Assembly: GCA_016185395.1 (NCBI GenBank)
Contig: JACPNR010000004.1
Coordinates: 558,001 to 622,000 of the forward strand
Source: Candidatus Korobacter versatilis
GTDB lineage: Bacteria; Acidobacteriota; Terriglobia; Terriglobales; Acidobacteriaceae
DNA: 64,000 nt
Direction: 5' to 3'
Below are positions 33,204-41,765 of the stretch, piece by piece; positions within the stretch are counted from its first letter, which is position 1; each line of letters opens with the position of its first letter. Under the pieces are notes generated by a model, which did no database searches, was not told the origin of the DNA, and was given only the letters and a program-made list of their open reading frames with translations. The position numbers were made by a program, and so were the translations under genes.

Positions 33204-33731
33204 ATGCCTAGGATCTCCCGGCTAGAGCGCGAGCAGGTCGAAGCGGAGAGCCAGGCGATCTACGACCATTACCTGAAAGTGCGCGGGAACGTGCCCAACA
33301 TGTTCCGCACGATGGCGCACCGTCCGGAAATATTCCGCACCATGATCGCGCACTTCCGCGCGGTGATGGAGACCGGGACCATTCCGGTGAAGCTGAAAGA
33401 GCTGGTCATCGTCCGCGTGAGCCAGCTCAACACCTGCGAGTATTGACTGTCGTCGCACACCGCCTTGGCAAGGCGGCTGGGATGGAATGACGATTTGCTC
33501 GCGCAGCTTGCTGAATACCAGAAGCGCGACGATCTCTCCGGCAAAGAAAAAGTGGCACTGCGTTTTGCGGAGCGCATGACGCTCGATCCGAACAACGTGG
33601 ACGAGGCGCTGTGGGCGGAATTCCGCAAACACTTTGACGAGGGAGAGGCCGTGGAGCTGGCGGCGGTGATCGGGTTGTTCAACTACTTCAACCGGTTCAA
33701 CGATGCGTTGCAGATGGAACCGACGAAGTAG
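33204..33731 (+). CDS. AhpD-like (carboxymuconolactone decarboxylase family) protein with an in-frame UGA, probable selenoprotein
   Basis: Read through one TGA (33444-33446), this is a continuous 175-residue AhpD/CMD-family protein. Residues 1-80 end VIVRVSQLNTCEY and residues 82-175 begin LSSHTALARRLGW; together they give CEY-U-LSSH, exactly the CxxCxxxH redox site of AhpD-like peroxidases with the second Cys replaced. Both halves have family sequence and similar length, and there is no shift of frame. A hairpin ccgcctt-ggc-aaggcgg begins 14 bases after the UGA with its G-starting loop 21 bases away, a usual bacterial SECIS distance. I read the UGA as selenocysteine. If not, it is a gene broken by one nonsense change. 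It follows the STAS gene by 8 bp. Role: thiol/selenol peroxide or disulfide chemistry. Confidence 0.75.
33444..33476 (+). promoter_or_regulatory. candidate bacterial SECIS element with its UGA codon
   Basis: UGA at 33444-33446, then a stem ccgcctt (33460-33466), loop ggc (33467-33469) and aaggcgg (33470-33476). If the two U-A pairs open, a 5-bp CCGCC/GGCGG stem holds a UUGGCAA loop. Position and loop G's fit SelB-dependent selenocysteine insertion. The lower stem is poor, so support is moderate. Confidence 0.6.
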
Positions 33732-33734
33732 GAA

Positions 33735-33772
33735 CTGGATCGGGAGATCGGGTGATCCGGAGATCGGTTGAT
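33735..33772. repeat. degenerate GATCGGG repeats
   Basis: 'gatcggg', 'agatcgg', 'gtgatcc', 'ggagatcgg' and 'ttgatctc': 7-8-bp units that run across the probable start codon of the next gene. Confidence 0.6.
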
Positions 33773-34234
33773 CTCGGCCGGGCCCTGGCCGTCATGGCGG
33801 TCCTGCTCTTCCCTGCCTTGGCAGCGCCGGCGGCATGCATTCCCTTCACCGCGGCGCCGGAGCACGTGGGCGAGAGTGTGTGCGTGACCGGCAAGGTGCT
33901 GAAGGTCGCCGAAGGCAAGAACGGCGCCTGGTTCCTCGACCTTTGCGACGATCACAAGACCTGTCCGTTCACGGTGGTGGTGTTCGCGCGCGACTTGCGC
34001 GACGTGGGCGACGTGCGCCAACTCGCGGGCAAGCAGATCCAGCTATTCGGGAAGATCAAGTTGTATGCCGGGAAGGCGGAGATCATCCTGAAAGACGCGC
34101 GGCAGTTGCATGGTGAGGCGGCGAAGCTGCCTCCGATGCCGAGGGAGTACGACGCTTCGCGGCACGGCAGCTACCGCGCCGGGCGGTATCGGACCAAGGG
34201 CAAGCCGGCGGACCTGGATCCGGAAAAGAGATAG
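33752..34234 (+). CDS. exported OB-fold nucleic-acid-binding-like protein
   Basis: 160-residue exported protein. A signal peptide (ALAVMAVLLFPALAAPAAC) is followed by an OB-fold-like beta barrel: HVGESVCVTGKVLKVAEGKN, AWFLDLCDDHKTCPFTVVVF, LAGKQIQLFGKIKLYAGKAEIIL, then a basic tail. This is the pattern of short secreted OB domains seen in DUF-type proteins beside phospholipase-like genes; ligand unknown. The GTG at 33752 is the first usable start and lies within repeat sequence; a start nearer the signal peptide (ATG at 33794) is also possible. Confidence 0.65.
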   Translation: MIRRSVDLGRALAVMAVLLFPALAAPAACIPFTAAPEHVGESVCVTGKVLKVAEGKNGAWFLDLCDDHKTCPFTVVVFARDLRDVGDVRQLAGKQIQLFGKIKLYAGKAEIILKDARQLHGEAAKLPPMPREYDASRHGSYRAGRYRTKGKPADLDPEKR

Positions 34235-34268
34235 TCCACAGTGGACAGGGCACAGTGGAAAGTGGCCG
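34234..34268. repeat. heptamer tract (GTGGACA type)
   Basis: Units gtccaca, gtggaca, gggcaca, gtggaaa, gtggccg directly after the stop of the OB-fold gene. Confidence 0.75.
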
Positions 34269-34327
34269 AAAAGCAGGTTTCTCGTCGCCCGCCGCGGCGG
34301 GCTCCCCGGAATGAATCCGAGTAGAGA

Positions 34328-35512
34328 TCAATCCCAGGGCTTGGGCGAGGCGCGGCGAAGTTCTTCGGTCGAATACTTGGTGCCGCGCCAGATGATGCCG
34401 CCCTGGCGGACGGTGACGACCAGCGACCGAAGCATGGCGTAGGCCATCAGTGAGCCGGCGACGGGGTTGAGGAAGAAGTAGGCAGGATTGATGTTGTAGA
34501 GCTTGCGCAGACGGAAGTAGATCCAGAAGAGGCCGGCGAGTTCGATGGCGAAGCCGAGCTTGGTCCAGCCGGGCGCAAACCAGATGGCAAAGAACGGCAC
34601 AACGTGGAAGGCGAGCGTCGCAAGGACGAGCGCGAGCGCGAGCCACCAGCGGAAGCCGAGTCCGGCGTAGGCGTTTTTGGTGAGGTTGCGGACGGGGCCG
34701 AGCGCGCCGCGTCCCCAGCGTATCTGAACAAGTTGCGGGCCGGTGGCGAAGCGCGAAGCGAAGCCGGCGCGCTTGATGCGGCGGCCGAGTTCCATGTCTT
34801 CGACGACTTGAAGACGCAGCGGCTCCATGGCGCCGATGCCCTCGTAGGCGCGGCGGCGGACCATGTTGAAGGCGCCCCATCCGAGGAACGCCCTGGACTT
34901 GGGATCGCGCACCTTCCACGGACGCAGCGCGATCATGGCCATCTGGATCATCGCGGTGATCATGCGCTCGCCGACGGTGAGGGCGAGCATGGTGGGCGCC
35001 AAGACGAGATGGTCGGCGTGTTCGCTTTCCGCATAGGCGACGGCGCGACGGAGGGAGTCGGACCGGAACATCACGTCGGCGTCGGTGAAGAGCAGCCACT
35101 CGCCGGTGGCGACCGCGGCGGCCTTCCACATGGCGTGGGGCTTGCCGAGCCAGCCAGGCGGGAGTTCGGTGATGTGGATGACCTTAAGGTCAAAGGCCGC
35201 GGCGGAAGGCCGCCGCGCCACCCGGATCTTTTCCATGATGTCGCCGGTGGAGTCGGTGGAGCGGTCGTTGACGGCGATGACTTCGAGGTTGTCGTAGTCT
35301 TGCTCGAGGAGCGAGCCGAGGCAGGCGCCGATGGCTTCCTGCTCGTTGAGCGCGGGGACGATGACCGACAACCGCGGCTTCCCTTGCGGCTGGATATCCC
35401 ACTCCGGTTTCGTCAGATCGGGGATGGTGCGCAGTCCGCGGGCGGCTATGGTCACGATGGTGAGCATGGCGGCGCCGATGACGCCGCCGTATATCCAGCA
35501 GAACCAGATCAC
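34328..35512 (-). CDS. membrane glycosyltransferase family 2 (HpnB-like)
   Basis: 394-residue integral membrane glycosyltransferase. An N-terminal membrane helix (FCWIYGGVIGAAMLTIVTI) precedes a GT-A domain: LSVIVPALNEQEAIGACL, EVIAVNDRSTDST, LLFTDADVMF (DxD), VVEDMELGRRIK, and a WGRGALG region; three or four C-terminal helices follow. The architecture resembles HpnB of hopanoid loci and polyprenol-linked transferases. It starts with a GTG at 35512 that overlaps the MFS stop (GTGA), so the two are coupled. Residues about 97-105 (ARRPSAAAF) translate a GC palindrome (35195-35225), an in-frame insert in the GT-A domain. The sugar and acceptor are unknown. Confidence 0.85.
   Translation of the reverse strand: MIWFCWIYGGVIGAAMLTIVTIAARGLRTIPDLTKPEWDIQPQGKPRLSVIVPALNEQEAIGACLGSLLEQDYDNLEVIAVNDRSTDSTGDIMEKIRVARRPSAAAFDLKVIHITELPPGWLGKPHAMWKAAAVATGEWLLFTDADVMFRSDSLRRAVAYAESEHADHLVLAPTMLALTVGERMITAMIQMAMIALRPWKVRDPKSRAFLGWGAFNMVRRRAYEGIGAMEPLRLQVVEDMELGRRIKRAGFASRFATGPQLVQIRWGRGALGPVRNLTKNAYAGLGFRWWLALALVLATLAFHVVPFFAIWFAPGWTKLGFAIELAGLFWIYFRLRKLYNINPAYFFLNPVAGSLMAYAMLRSLVVTVRQGGIIWRGTKYSTEELRRASPKPWD
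35195..35225. repeat. GC-rich palindrome inside the glycosyltransferase gene
   Basis: 'ggccgcggcggaaggccgcc' continuing to 'gcgccacccgg', in frame. Confidence 0.6.
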
Positions 35513-36738
35513 GCGTGGACTCCGGCGGCGGGCTGCGCGGGGACGGGAGGGGCGAAGCGCATGCCGTAGAGCAGCACGGCGACGGAGAGCGCGATGGCGA
35601 CGATGGTGGTGGAGAAACCGGTCTGGAGCGAGGTGTGGTCGCTGATCCATCCGATGAGGGCGGGAGAAAAGGCGTCGCCGAGGAGATGGATGGTGAGCAG
35701 GTTCACGGCGATGGCGGTGCCGCGCATGGAAGCGCCGACGGAGTTCACGATGGCAGCGTTGAGCGGGCCGGTATTGAGCAACAGGAGGAACTCGGCGAGG
35801 AAGATCGAGGGGAACATCGCCGGACCGACGAGGTAGATGGCCATGGCCATGGCGGGGAGCCCGAAGAGCATGCCGACGGCGGAGACGAGGTAGTAGGCCC
35901 GGTTGGTGCGGCGGAGGTAGTGGTCGCCGAGCCATCCGCCGAGGAGCGTGGCGGTGGTGCCGGCGACGACGGTGAGGCCGCCGAAGATCAGGCCGGCGTC
36001 CTTGAGCGAGATGCCGCGGACGCGCGAGAGGAACGTGGGCATCCAGACCTGGAGTCCGCCGAGGGCGAAGGTCAAGAAGGCCATGCCGAGCGATGCGGTC
36101 CAGAAGGCACGGTTGCGGAAGAGTCCGACGAAAGTGCCGCGCTCGGCGGTGAGCGCAAGAGTGTCAGTGCGGCCGCGCTCGGGCTCGCGCATCCACATCA
36201 TCACGATGGCGAGCGCGATGCCGGGGAGGGCGGCGACATAGAACGGCATGCGCCAGCCGTGCGTTGGGCCGAGCCAGCCGCCGAGCAGGTAGCCAGCGGC
36301 GGTGCCCACGGGGATGGCGAGGTAGAAGACGGCGAGCATGCGTCCGCGCTGGTGCTCGGGAAAGAGGTCGGCGATGTAGCTGGGCGTGACGGTGACAAAG
36401 GTCGCCTCGCCGACGCCGACGATGACGTGGCGGATGAAGAGCGTCTGGTAATCGTGAGTCAGGGCGGTGAGCAGCGTGGCGCCACTCCACACGATGGCGC
36501 CGATCACGATGATGAGCTTGCGCGGGTAACGATCGACCAAGGGGCCGACGAAGGGCGCGGCGAGCATATAGAAGATGAAGAACGCGCTCGAAAGCAGGCC
36601 GACTTGCTTATCGCTCAGGTGGAACTCGCGCTGGACCAAGGGCTGGACGGCGAACAGGATGGAGCGGTCGATGTAGTTGCAGAAGTTGAGCGCGGTGAGG
36701 ATGAGGAGCGTGGTGCGGGGATGGATCTGCTGGGGCAT
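35509..36738 (-). CDS. MFS transporter (spinster-like)
   Basis: 409-residue carrier with twelve predicted membrane helices. The N-terminus has NFCNYIDRSILFAVQP, typical of the spinster/ACS subfamily; the loop 2-3 signature appears as GPLVDRYPRKLIIVIG. The interdomain loop (REPERGRTDTLALTAERG) and a second repeat with LGGWLGDHYLRR follow. The substrate is unknown; family members export sphingolipid-like or lysophospholipid compounds or import organic acids. It begins at the ATG at 36738 and is coupled by a 4-bp overlap to a glycosyltransferase gene, suggesting movement of a glycan or lipid precursor. Confidence 0.88.
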   Translation of the reverse strand: MPQQIHPRTTLLILTALNFCNYIDRSILFAVQPLVQREFHLSDKQVGLLSSAFFIFYMLAAPFVGPLVDRYPRKLIIVIGAIVWSGATLLTALTHDYQTLFIRHVIVGVGEATFVTVTPSYIADLFPEHQRGRMLAVFYLAIPVGTAAGYLLGGWLGPTHGWRMPFYVAALPGIALAIVMMWMREPERGRTDTLALTAERGTFVGLFRNRAFWTASLGMAFLTFALGGLQVWMPTFLSRVRGISLKDAGLIFGGLTVVAGTTATLLGGWLGDHYLRRTNRAYYLVSAVGMLFGLPAMAMAIYLVGPAMFPSIFLAEFLLLLNTGPLNAAIVNSVGASMRGTAIAVNLLTIHLLGDAFSPALIGWISDHTSLQTGFSTTIVAIALSVAVLLYGMRFAPPVPAQPAAGVHA

Positions 36739-36764
36739 TTGGGGATGCGGGAGTGTAGCAGGAG

Positions 36765-36792
36765 AGTCGCCAGTCGTCAGTCGCTAGTCGCC
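36765..36792. repeat. heptamer tract (AGTCGCC type)
   Basis: Units agtcgcc, agtcgtc, agtcgct, agtcgcc upstream of the MFS gene; 'cgcggatgaacgcgg' (36815-36838) and 'cgaaggacactaagg' repeats follow in the 258-bp spacer to queF. Confidence 0.85.
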
Positions 36793-36996
36793 GGCAAAGT
36801 CCAAACCGTATCGCGGATGAACGCGGATCGGCGCGGATCAGGAAGCGCTTCACGCGAAGGACACTAAGGAAAGGCCACGAAGGGGGCTTACCGGAAGAGT
36901 ATGGGCGTGATAGGGCTCCCTCGCTACGCTCGGGATGTAAATCAACAACGACGCAGAGCAACGGAACGTCAGTCCACGGAACGTCCGTCCAGTGAG

Positions 36997-37395
36997 CTAC
37001 TTTTTGGGGCGGGGGTAGCGGGCTTCGACGGTGGTGCCGATGCCGCCGCGGCGGTTGAACTCGCCGCGGACGACGGCCCAGACGGGCTTCGCGGCTTTGA
37101 CTACGTCTTCGAGGACGCGGTTGACGATGTTCTCCTGGAAGATCCCGAGGTTGCGGTACTCGAACAGGTATTCCTTCAGCGACTTCAGCTCGAGGCAGGC
37201 GCGGCGAGGCATGTACTTGATGTAGAGGACGCCGAAATCAGGCAGGCCGGTCTTGGGGCAAACGGAGGTGAACTCGGGGACGTCGATGGTGATCTCGTAA
37301 CCGGGAAACTGGTTGGGGAAGGTCTCGATGGCGGGAAAGCGATGGTCGAGGCCGGCGCGGGCGTGGGTTTCGGTGTAGCGGGGGCTCTTTGGCAT
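36997..37395 (-). CDS. queF: NADPH-dependent 7-cyano-7-deazaguanine reductase
   Basis: 132-residue unimodular QueF, which reduces the nitrile preQ0 to preQ1 in queuosine synthesis. The active-site Cys lies in FTSVCPKTGLPDFG near residue 46; ELKSLKEYLFEYRN carries the NADPH-binding E(S/L)K(S)hK(L/Y)(Y/F/W) motif, and the C-terminal GGIGTTVEARYPR is as in QueF. The length fits the short T-fold type. No other queuosine genes are in the window and no preQ1 riboswitch is evident upstream. Confidence 0.95.
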   Translation of the reverse strand: MPKSPRYTETHARAGLDHRFPAIETFPNQFPGYEITIDVPEFTSVCPKTGLPDFGVLYIKYMPRRACLELKSLKEYLFEYRNLGIFQENIVNRVLEDVVKAAKPVWAVVRGEFNRRGGIGTTVEARYPRPKK

Positions 37396-37468
37396 GCGTG
37401 AACATTGTAAAGGGGCGCACGCGGGACTTGTTAATTTGGAAACTTGTTAACTTGTTAATTGAGAAGCG

Positions 37469-38386
37469 CTAGGCCGCCAAGTCGGCGCCGGCGGCCTCAG
37501 CTTCGGCGGACTTCTGAACCATCTCCTTGAGCGGGAGCCTGGGGGCGCCACAGGCGGTGACGAGTTCGGCGTTGAGTTCGGCGCCGAGCAGGATGGCGAA
37601 CCCCGACCAGTAGAGCCAGACCATGAGTGCGACGGCGGCGGCGAGCGTGCCGTACGTCCGGTTGAAGTTGGCGAAGCTGCGGAAGTAGATACCAAGGACG
37701 TGGGAGAGTCCGATCCAGCAGATGAGCGCGGTGATGGCGCCGGGAAGGGTGCATCCGAAGCGCTGCTTGACGTTGGGGCCGAGGAAGTAGAGCAGCTCGA
37801 TGGCGAGGATGGCGAAGGCGATGGCGATGCCCCAGCGCAAGTAGGGCCACGAGGCGACGAACGCGGGACCAAGATGGATCTTGCCGGCGATCTTCCCGCC
37901 GTAATCCGGGCCCATGATCATGAGCGCGAGCGCGGCGATGAAGAGGGTGCCGGTGAGCGCGGCGAGTAGCAGGGCGAGCGGGCGCGTCTTCCAGAACGGG
38001 CGGGTCTCGGGAACGTCGTAGGAGACGTTGAGCGCGTCCATCATGGCGGAGAAGCCGCCGGAGGTGGCCCAGAGCGTCCCGATGATGCCGAAGGAGAGGA
38101 AGGTGCCGCGGCCGGGGCTGATGACGTCGGCAACGATCTTGCGCACGAGGCCCATGCTGTCGGGCGGGATGAAGTGGCCGAGGATCTCGAGCGCCTGGTT
38201 GAACAGGTCAGGGATGGGCAGGTAGGCGACCAGCGCGGCGAAGAGGATGAGCGCGGGAAACAATGCCATCACAAAGTAGTACGAGAGGCCGGCGGCGAGG
38301 ACGAGGACGTGGTGCCGGTCGACGTCGCGGGCGGCGTTGTTGATGGCGCTGCGGAATTGGGTGAAGGTCACGTTATTGGGGTGCAC
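37469..38386 (-). CDS. YihY/BrkB family inner membrane protein
   Basis: 305-residue membrane protein with about six helices. Family landmarks: RHHVLVLAAGLSYYFVMALFPA, the amphipathic region around LEILGHFIPPDSMGL, NVSYDVPETRPFWKTRP, LGPNVKQRFGCTLPGA and FNRTYGTLAAAVALMVWLYWS. These proteins were once mis-called RNase BN; the function is unknown. I start at the GTG at 38386, where family similarity begins; the frame extends upstream without meaningful sequence. Confidence 0.85.
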   Translation of the reverse strand: MHPNNVTFTQFRSAINNAARDVDRHHVLVLAAGLSYYFVMALFPALILFAALVAYLPIPDLFNQALEILGHFIPPDSMGLVRKIVADVISPGRGTFLSFGIIGTLWATSGGFSAMMDALNVSYDVPETRPFWKTRPLALLLAALTGTLFIAALALMIMGPDYGGKIAGKIHLGPAFVASWPYLRWGIAIAFAILAIELLYFLGPNVKQRFGCTLPGAITALICWIGLSHVLGIYFRSFANFNRTYGTLAAAVALMVWLYWSGFAILLGAELNAELVTACGAPRLPLKEMVQKSAEAEAAGADLAA

Positions 38387-38761
38387 ATTCTCGGGATGGG
38401 GTTGGACGGGTTCTCCTCGCAGTTCGTGGGCGCGGTAGGGGTGCTTCGCCTTCGGGACGCGCGATGGAGGCGCGCTTCCTGCGCTCAGCATGACTCGCGC
38501 CGTGGCCGTGGACTTCCCGGTAGCGTGTGTTAATTCGTGTCTTATCGAGGCACGTCTGCATCTAACTGGAGACAAAGCAATAAAGCTTGGTTCCGAGGCG
38601 GACGGCCCGGTTAGTGGGAGTGGTTCCGGCGGTGGAAAGTGCGGGCTTTAGTCCCCTATACTTAAGGTCCCCCCTTTGAAGGAGAGGTCCTGCTCCGGCG
38701 GCAGGCCGAGCCAGGTTTCAGCTACCAAGATCACGCAACCCAGGTTGGCGCATAGGAAACG
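38387..38761. other. 375-bp intergenic region without a supported gene
   Basis: Between the divergent YihY and HlyD-type genes. It holds 'ggtaggggtgcttcgccttcg' and 'gcgctcagcatgac' stretches (relatives of the spacer repeat at 26700), a GC palindrome around 38455, and an AT-richer part (38530-38600). No gene or clear promoter was recognised. Confidence 0.6.
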
Positions 38762-39982
38762 ATGAACGGTAGGCGTTGGAAGGTGGTAGGAGCGGTGTTG
38801 GTAGCGGCGTTGCTGCTGGTGGCGTTCGTGAGCCGCGGCGGCGAGATACCGGTGCGCGCCGAAAAGGCGCTGCGCGAGCCGATCGTGAACACCATCTCGA
38901 CCAACGGAAAAGTAGAGCCGCTGGACAATTTCGAGGCCCACGCGCCGGCGCCGGCCACGGTGAAGCGATTGTTCGTCCACGAGGGAGACACGGTGAAGGC
39001 GGGCCAGAAGATACTGCGACTGGACGACGCGAACGCGCGCGCCGACGCGGCGCGAGCATTGGCGCGATTGAAGGCCGCCGAGGCCGATCTGGCCGCGCTG
39101 AAGACTGGCGGGACGCACGAGGAAGTGCTCGACCGGCAGGCGGGACTGGTGAAGGCGCGGGCGGAACGCGATTCAGCGCAGCGCAACCTGCAGGCGATGA
39201 AGGAACTGCAGCGGCGCGGCGCGGCGAGCGCGGCCGAGGTGCAGGAGGCGGACAACCGCTTTAGCAAGGCGCAGGCGGACGTGACGGCACTGGAGCAGAA
39301 GCAGAGCTCGCGCTATTCGGGTCCGGAAGCGGCGAAGGTGATGGCGCAGGCGGGCGAAGCGCGCGCGGCGTATGAGGCGGCACAGGCCTTGCTGAAGAAC
39401 GCGAACGTGACCGCGCCGCGCGATGGCGTGGCCTATTCCCTGCCGGTGCGCGAGGGCCAGTACGTGAACGCGGGCGACCTGCTGGTGCAGATCGCGGACT
39501 TGAAAAAGCTGCAGGTGCGCGCGTTCGTGGACGAGCCGGAGATCGGCAAGCTGGCCACGGGCCAGCCGGTGAACATGAAGTGGGACGCACTGCCGGGACG
39601 GACATGGTCGGGCGTGCTGACGCGGGTGCCGACCACGGTGACCCCGCGCGGCACGCGCACCGTAGGCGAGATCACGGTGGGGGTGGAGAACGGTGACGCC
39701 AAGCTGCTGCCCAACGTGAACGTGAGCGTGACGGTGACGACGGCGAGGCACGCCAACGCGCTGACGCTTTCGCGCGAGGCCGTCCATCAGGAGAACGGCA
39801 AACGGTTCGTGTTCGAGGTGGTGAAAGACAAATTGCAGCGCAAGGACGTGGAGACGGGCGTGATGAGCCTGACGCGCATCGAAGTGACGAAAGGCGTGGG
39901 CGACGGTTCGCAAGTGGCGCTGGGCGCCGTGACCGGACAAGCGCTGAAGAACGGGATGGAAGTGAGGGTGATACAGCGGTGA
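38762..39982 (+). CDS. HlyD/MacA-type periplasmic adaptor protein
   Basis: 406-residue membrane-fusion protein of RND or ABC efflux systems. An N-terminal membrane anchor (VVGAVLVAALLLVAFVS) precedes a lipoyl half-motif (LDNFEAHAPAPATVKRLFVHEGDTVKAGQ), a long coiled-coil hairpin (ARADAARALARLKAAEADLAALK to KAQADVTALEQKQ), the second lipoyl half (NVTAPRDGVAYSLPVREGQYVNAGD), a beta-barrel domain and a membrane-proximal domain. No pump or outer-membrane gene follows, so the partner transporter is encoded elsewhere or off operon. Its stop overlaps the TPR gene start (GTGA). Confidence 0.88.
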   Translation: MNGRRWKVVGAVLVAALLLVAFVSRGGEIPVRAEKALREPIVNTISTNGKVEPLDNFEAHAPAPATVKRLFVHEGDTVKAGQKILRLDDANARADAARALARLKAAEADLAALKTGGTHEEVLDRQAGLVKARAERDSAQRNLQAMKELQRRGAASAAEVQEADNRFSKAQADVTALEQKQSSRYSGPEAAKVMAQAGEARAAYEAAQALLKNANVTAPRDGVAYSLPVREGQYVNAGDLLVQIADLKKLQVRAFVDEPEIGKLATGQPVNMKWDALPGRTWSGVLTRVPTTVTPRGTRTVGEITVGVENGDAKLLPNVNVSVTVTTARHANALTLSREAVHQENGKRFVFEVVKDKLQRKDVETGVMSLTRIEVTKGVGDGSQVALGAVTGQALKNGMEVRVIQR

Positions 39983-40941
39983 AGAAGTTTCTCTTCATTC
40001 TCGTGATGTGCGCGGGGCTGGCAACGGGGGCGTTCGGCGTAGGGGCGGGCGCGAAGGAAGCGCTCAAGGCCGGACGCATGGACGAGGCCATCCGCTTGCT
40101 GCGCGCGGCGACACAAGAGCGCGCGAACGACGCCGAGGCGTGGCACCTGCTCTCGAAGGCGTATCTCGCGCTCGAGCGTTGGGACGATGCGGTGAAGGCG
40201 GCGGAGAAGGCTTCGTCCCTCGAACCGAACAACAGCGATTACCACCTGTGGTTGGGGCGCGCTTACGGCAACAAGGCGGAGAATTCTCCCTTCTGGACGG
40301 CGTGGGGCATGGCGAAGAAAGTCCGCCAGGAGTTCGAGAAGGCGGTCGCGATCAACGCGAACAACGTGGACGCGCGCAGCGACCTGGCAGAGTTCTACGT
40401 GGAGGCTCCGTCGATGCTGGGCGGCGGCAAAGACAAGGCCGCGGCGGAGGCTGACCGGTTGGCGGCGAACGATGCGGACGCGGCGCACTGGGTGCGCGGA
40501 TATCTGGCGGAGAAAGACAAGGACTACGGCACGGCGGAGCGCGAGTACCTCGCGGCGGTGCAATCGAGCGGCAACCAGGCGGGGCGCTGGCTGGATGTGG
40601 CGTCCTTCTATCGCCGCAGCGGGCAGAAGAGCAAGATGGAAGCGGCGGTGAACAGCGCCATCGCGGCGGAAAAGAAGAGCGATGGTACGTTGTATGAAGC
40701 AGCGTCTATCCTGTTTCGCGCCGGACGCAATTTCACCCTCGCCGCGAAGCTGCTGCGGAACTATCTGAAGAACCCGGCCAGCGATGAAGCGCCGGCGTTC
40801 AAGGCGCACTACCTGCTGGGCGAGATCCTGGAGAAGCAGGGCGACAAGCTGGGCGCGGCGGCCGAGTACCAGTCGTCGGTCGAGCTGGCGCACGACTTCC
40901 AGGGTGCGCAGACCGCGCTCAAGCGCGTGCGCGGACAGTAA
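39979..40941 (+). CDS. exported tetratricopeptide repeat protein
   Basis: 320-residue protein with a signal peptide (KFLFILVMCAGLATGAFG) and several TPR units (AKEALKAGRMDEAIRLLRAAT, AEAWHLLSKAYLALERWDDAVKAAEKA, HYLLGEILEKQGDKLGAAAEYQSSVELA). It acts as a periplasmic protein-protein interaction scaffold, partner unknown. It begins at a GTG overlapping the stop of the HlyD-type gene and is followed at 5 bp by a phosphatase gene, so these three genes form an operon. Confidence 0.8.
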   Translation: MKKFLFILVMCAGLATGAFGVGAGAKEALKAGRMDEAIRLLRAATQERANDAEAWHLLSKAYLALERWDDAVKAAEKASSLEPNNSDYHLWLGRAYGNKAENSPFWTAWGMAKKVRQEFEKAVAINANNVDARSDLAEFYVEAPSMLGGGKDKAAAEADRLAANDADAAHWVRGYLAEKDKDYGTAEREYLAAVQSSGNQAGRWLDVASFYRRSGQKSKMEAAVNSAIAAEKKSDGTLYEAASILFRAGRNFTLAAKLLRNYLKNPASDEAPAFKAHYLLGEILEKQGDKLGAAAEYQSSVELAHDFQGAQTALKRVRGQ

Positions 40942-40945
40942 GCCA

Positions 40946-41680
40946 ATGATGTCCCGGGCCCTCGCGTCCCTTCTCGCCGTGATGATGCTGGCGAGTCCCC
41001 TGCCCGCCACTGACCTGGCTGCGAACGAGTGCAGCATCCCCAACGCCGCGGACCTCGCGGTGAACTTCCATCGTGTGGATTCCGAGCTGTATCGCGGCGG
41101 GCGTCCGGCGTATCGCGAGGACGTCTACATGAAGTTTGCCGCGATGGGGATCCGCACGGTCATGAACCTGGAAGGCGGCGACCAGGCGAAGCGCGAGAAA
41201 GCGGTGGTCGAGCGCGTGAACCTGAAACTGCTGGAGCAGAAGAAAGAACCGCTGCGGTTCGTGTCGTATCCCATCAATGCGTACACGGAGTTCATGGATG
41301 CGCCGTCGACGCGGGAGATCACGGCGTTGTTCGGCGAGATACAGCAGGCGCCGAAGCCGATCTATCTGCATTGCAAACACGGGCGCGACCGCACGGGGAT
41401 GGTGGTGCTGCTCTACCGGTTGTGGCGTGGCGAGTCGAGTTTCGAAGACGCCTACGCCGAGGCGCGGTACTACCACTTCAGCAAGTGGAACTTCGGGCTC
41501 AAGCGCGCGCTCGAACGCTATCGCGCGGCGGAAGCGTTGAAGTCGTTGGGCGAGCCGCCGGGGACGACGAGCCTGGGCGTGTGCCGTCCGGAGAAGTTCG
41601 CGGCAGCCGCAGCCGCGGCGGCTGCGACAGAGAAGGCTGCACCTTCCGCTTCTGCACCTTCCGCTCCCGCGAAGCGCTGA
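40946..41680 (+). CDS. exported dual-specificity/tyrosine phosphatase-like protein
   Basis: 244-residue exported phosphatase of the Cys-based fold. A signal peptide (SRALASLLAVMMLASPLPA) comes first; the P-loop LHCKHGRDRTGMVVLLYRLW (HCx5R) is near residue 143, and YRGGRPAYREDVYMKFAAMG with TVMNLEG forms the usual N-terminal region, as in SiW14/DSP-like enzymes. The C-terminus is Ala/Pro-rich. It probably removes phosphate from protein, inositol or nucleotide substrates in the periplasm. ATGs at 40946 and 40949 are adjacent; it lies 4 bp after the TPR gene. Confidence 0.85.
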   Translation: MMSRALASLLAVMMLASPLPATDLAANECSIPNAADLAVNFHRVDSELYRGGRPAYREDVYMKFAAMGIRTVMNLEGGDQAKREKAVVERVNLKLLEQKKEPLRFVSYPINAYTEFMDAPSTREITALFGEIQQAPKPIYLHCKHGRDRTGMVVLLYRLWRGESSFEDAYAEARYYHFSKWNFGLKRALERYRAAEALKSLGEPPGTTSLGVCRPEKFAAAAAAAAATEKAAPSASAPSAPAKR

Positions 41681-41765
41681 TTTCCCGTCAGCGCCGGCGT
41701 TGATCCTGAAGAGAAGGATTTGTGTGGCAGCGCGCGGGCGGTCGCGGTAGGCTTTGCGCGTGACG

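Noticed and set aside
33204..33446. Reading the first half of the AhpD-like gene as a complete 80-residue protein
   Set aside because: It would stop in the middle of the redox motif, and the in-frame sequence after TGA is clearly the rest of the same domain.
36997..37470. preQ1 riboswitch for queF
   Set aside because: No conserved preQ1 aptamer pattern was seen upstream of the queF start; the region has only short TTGTTAA-like repeats.
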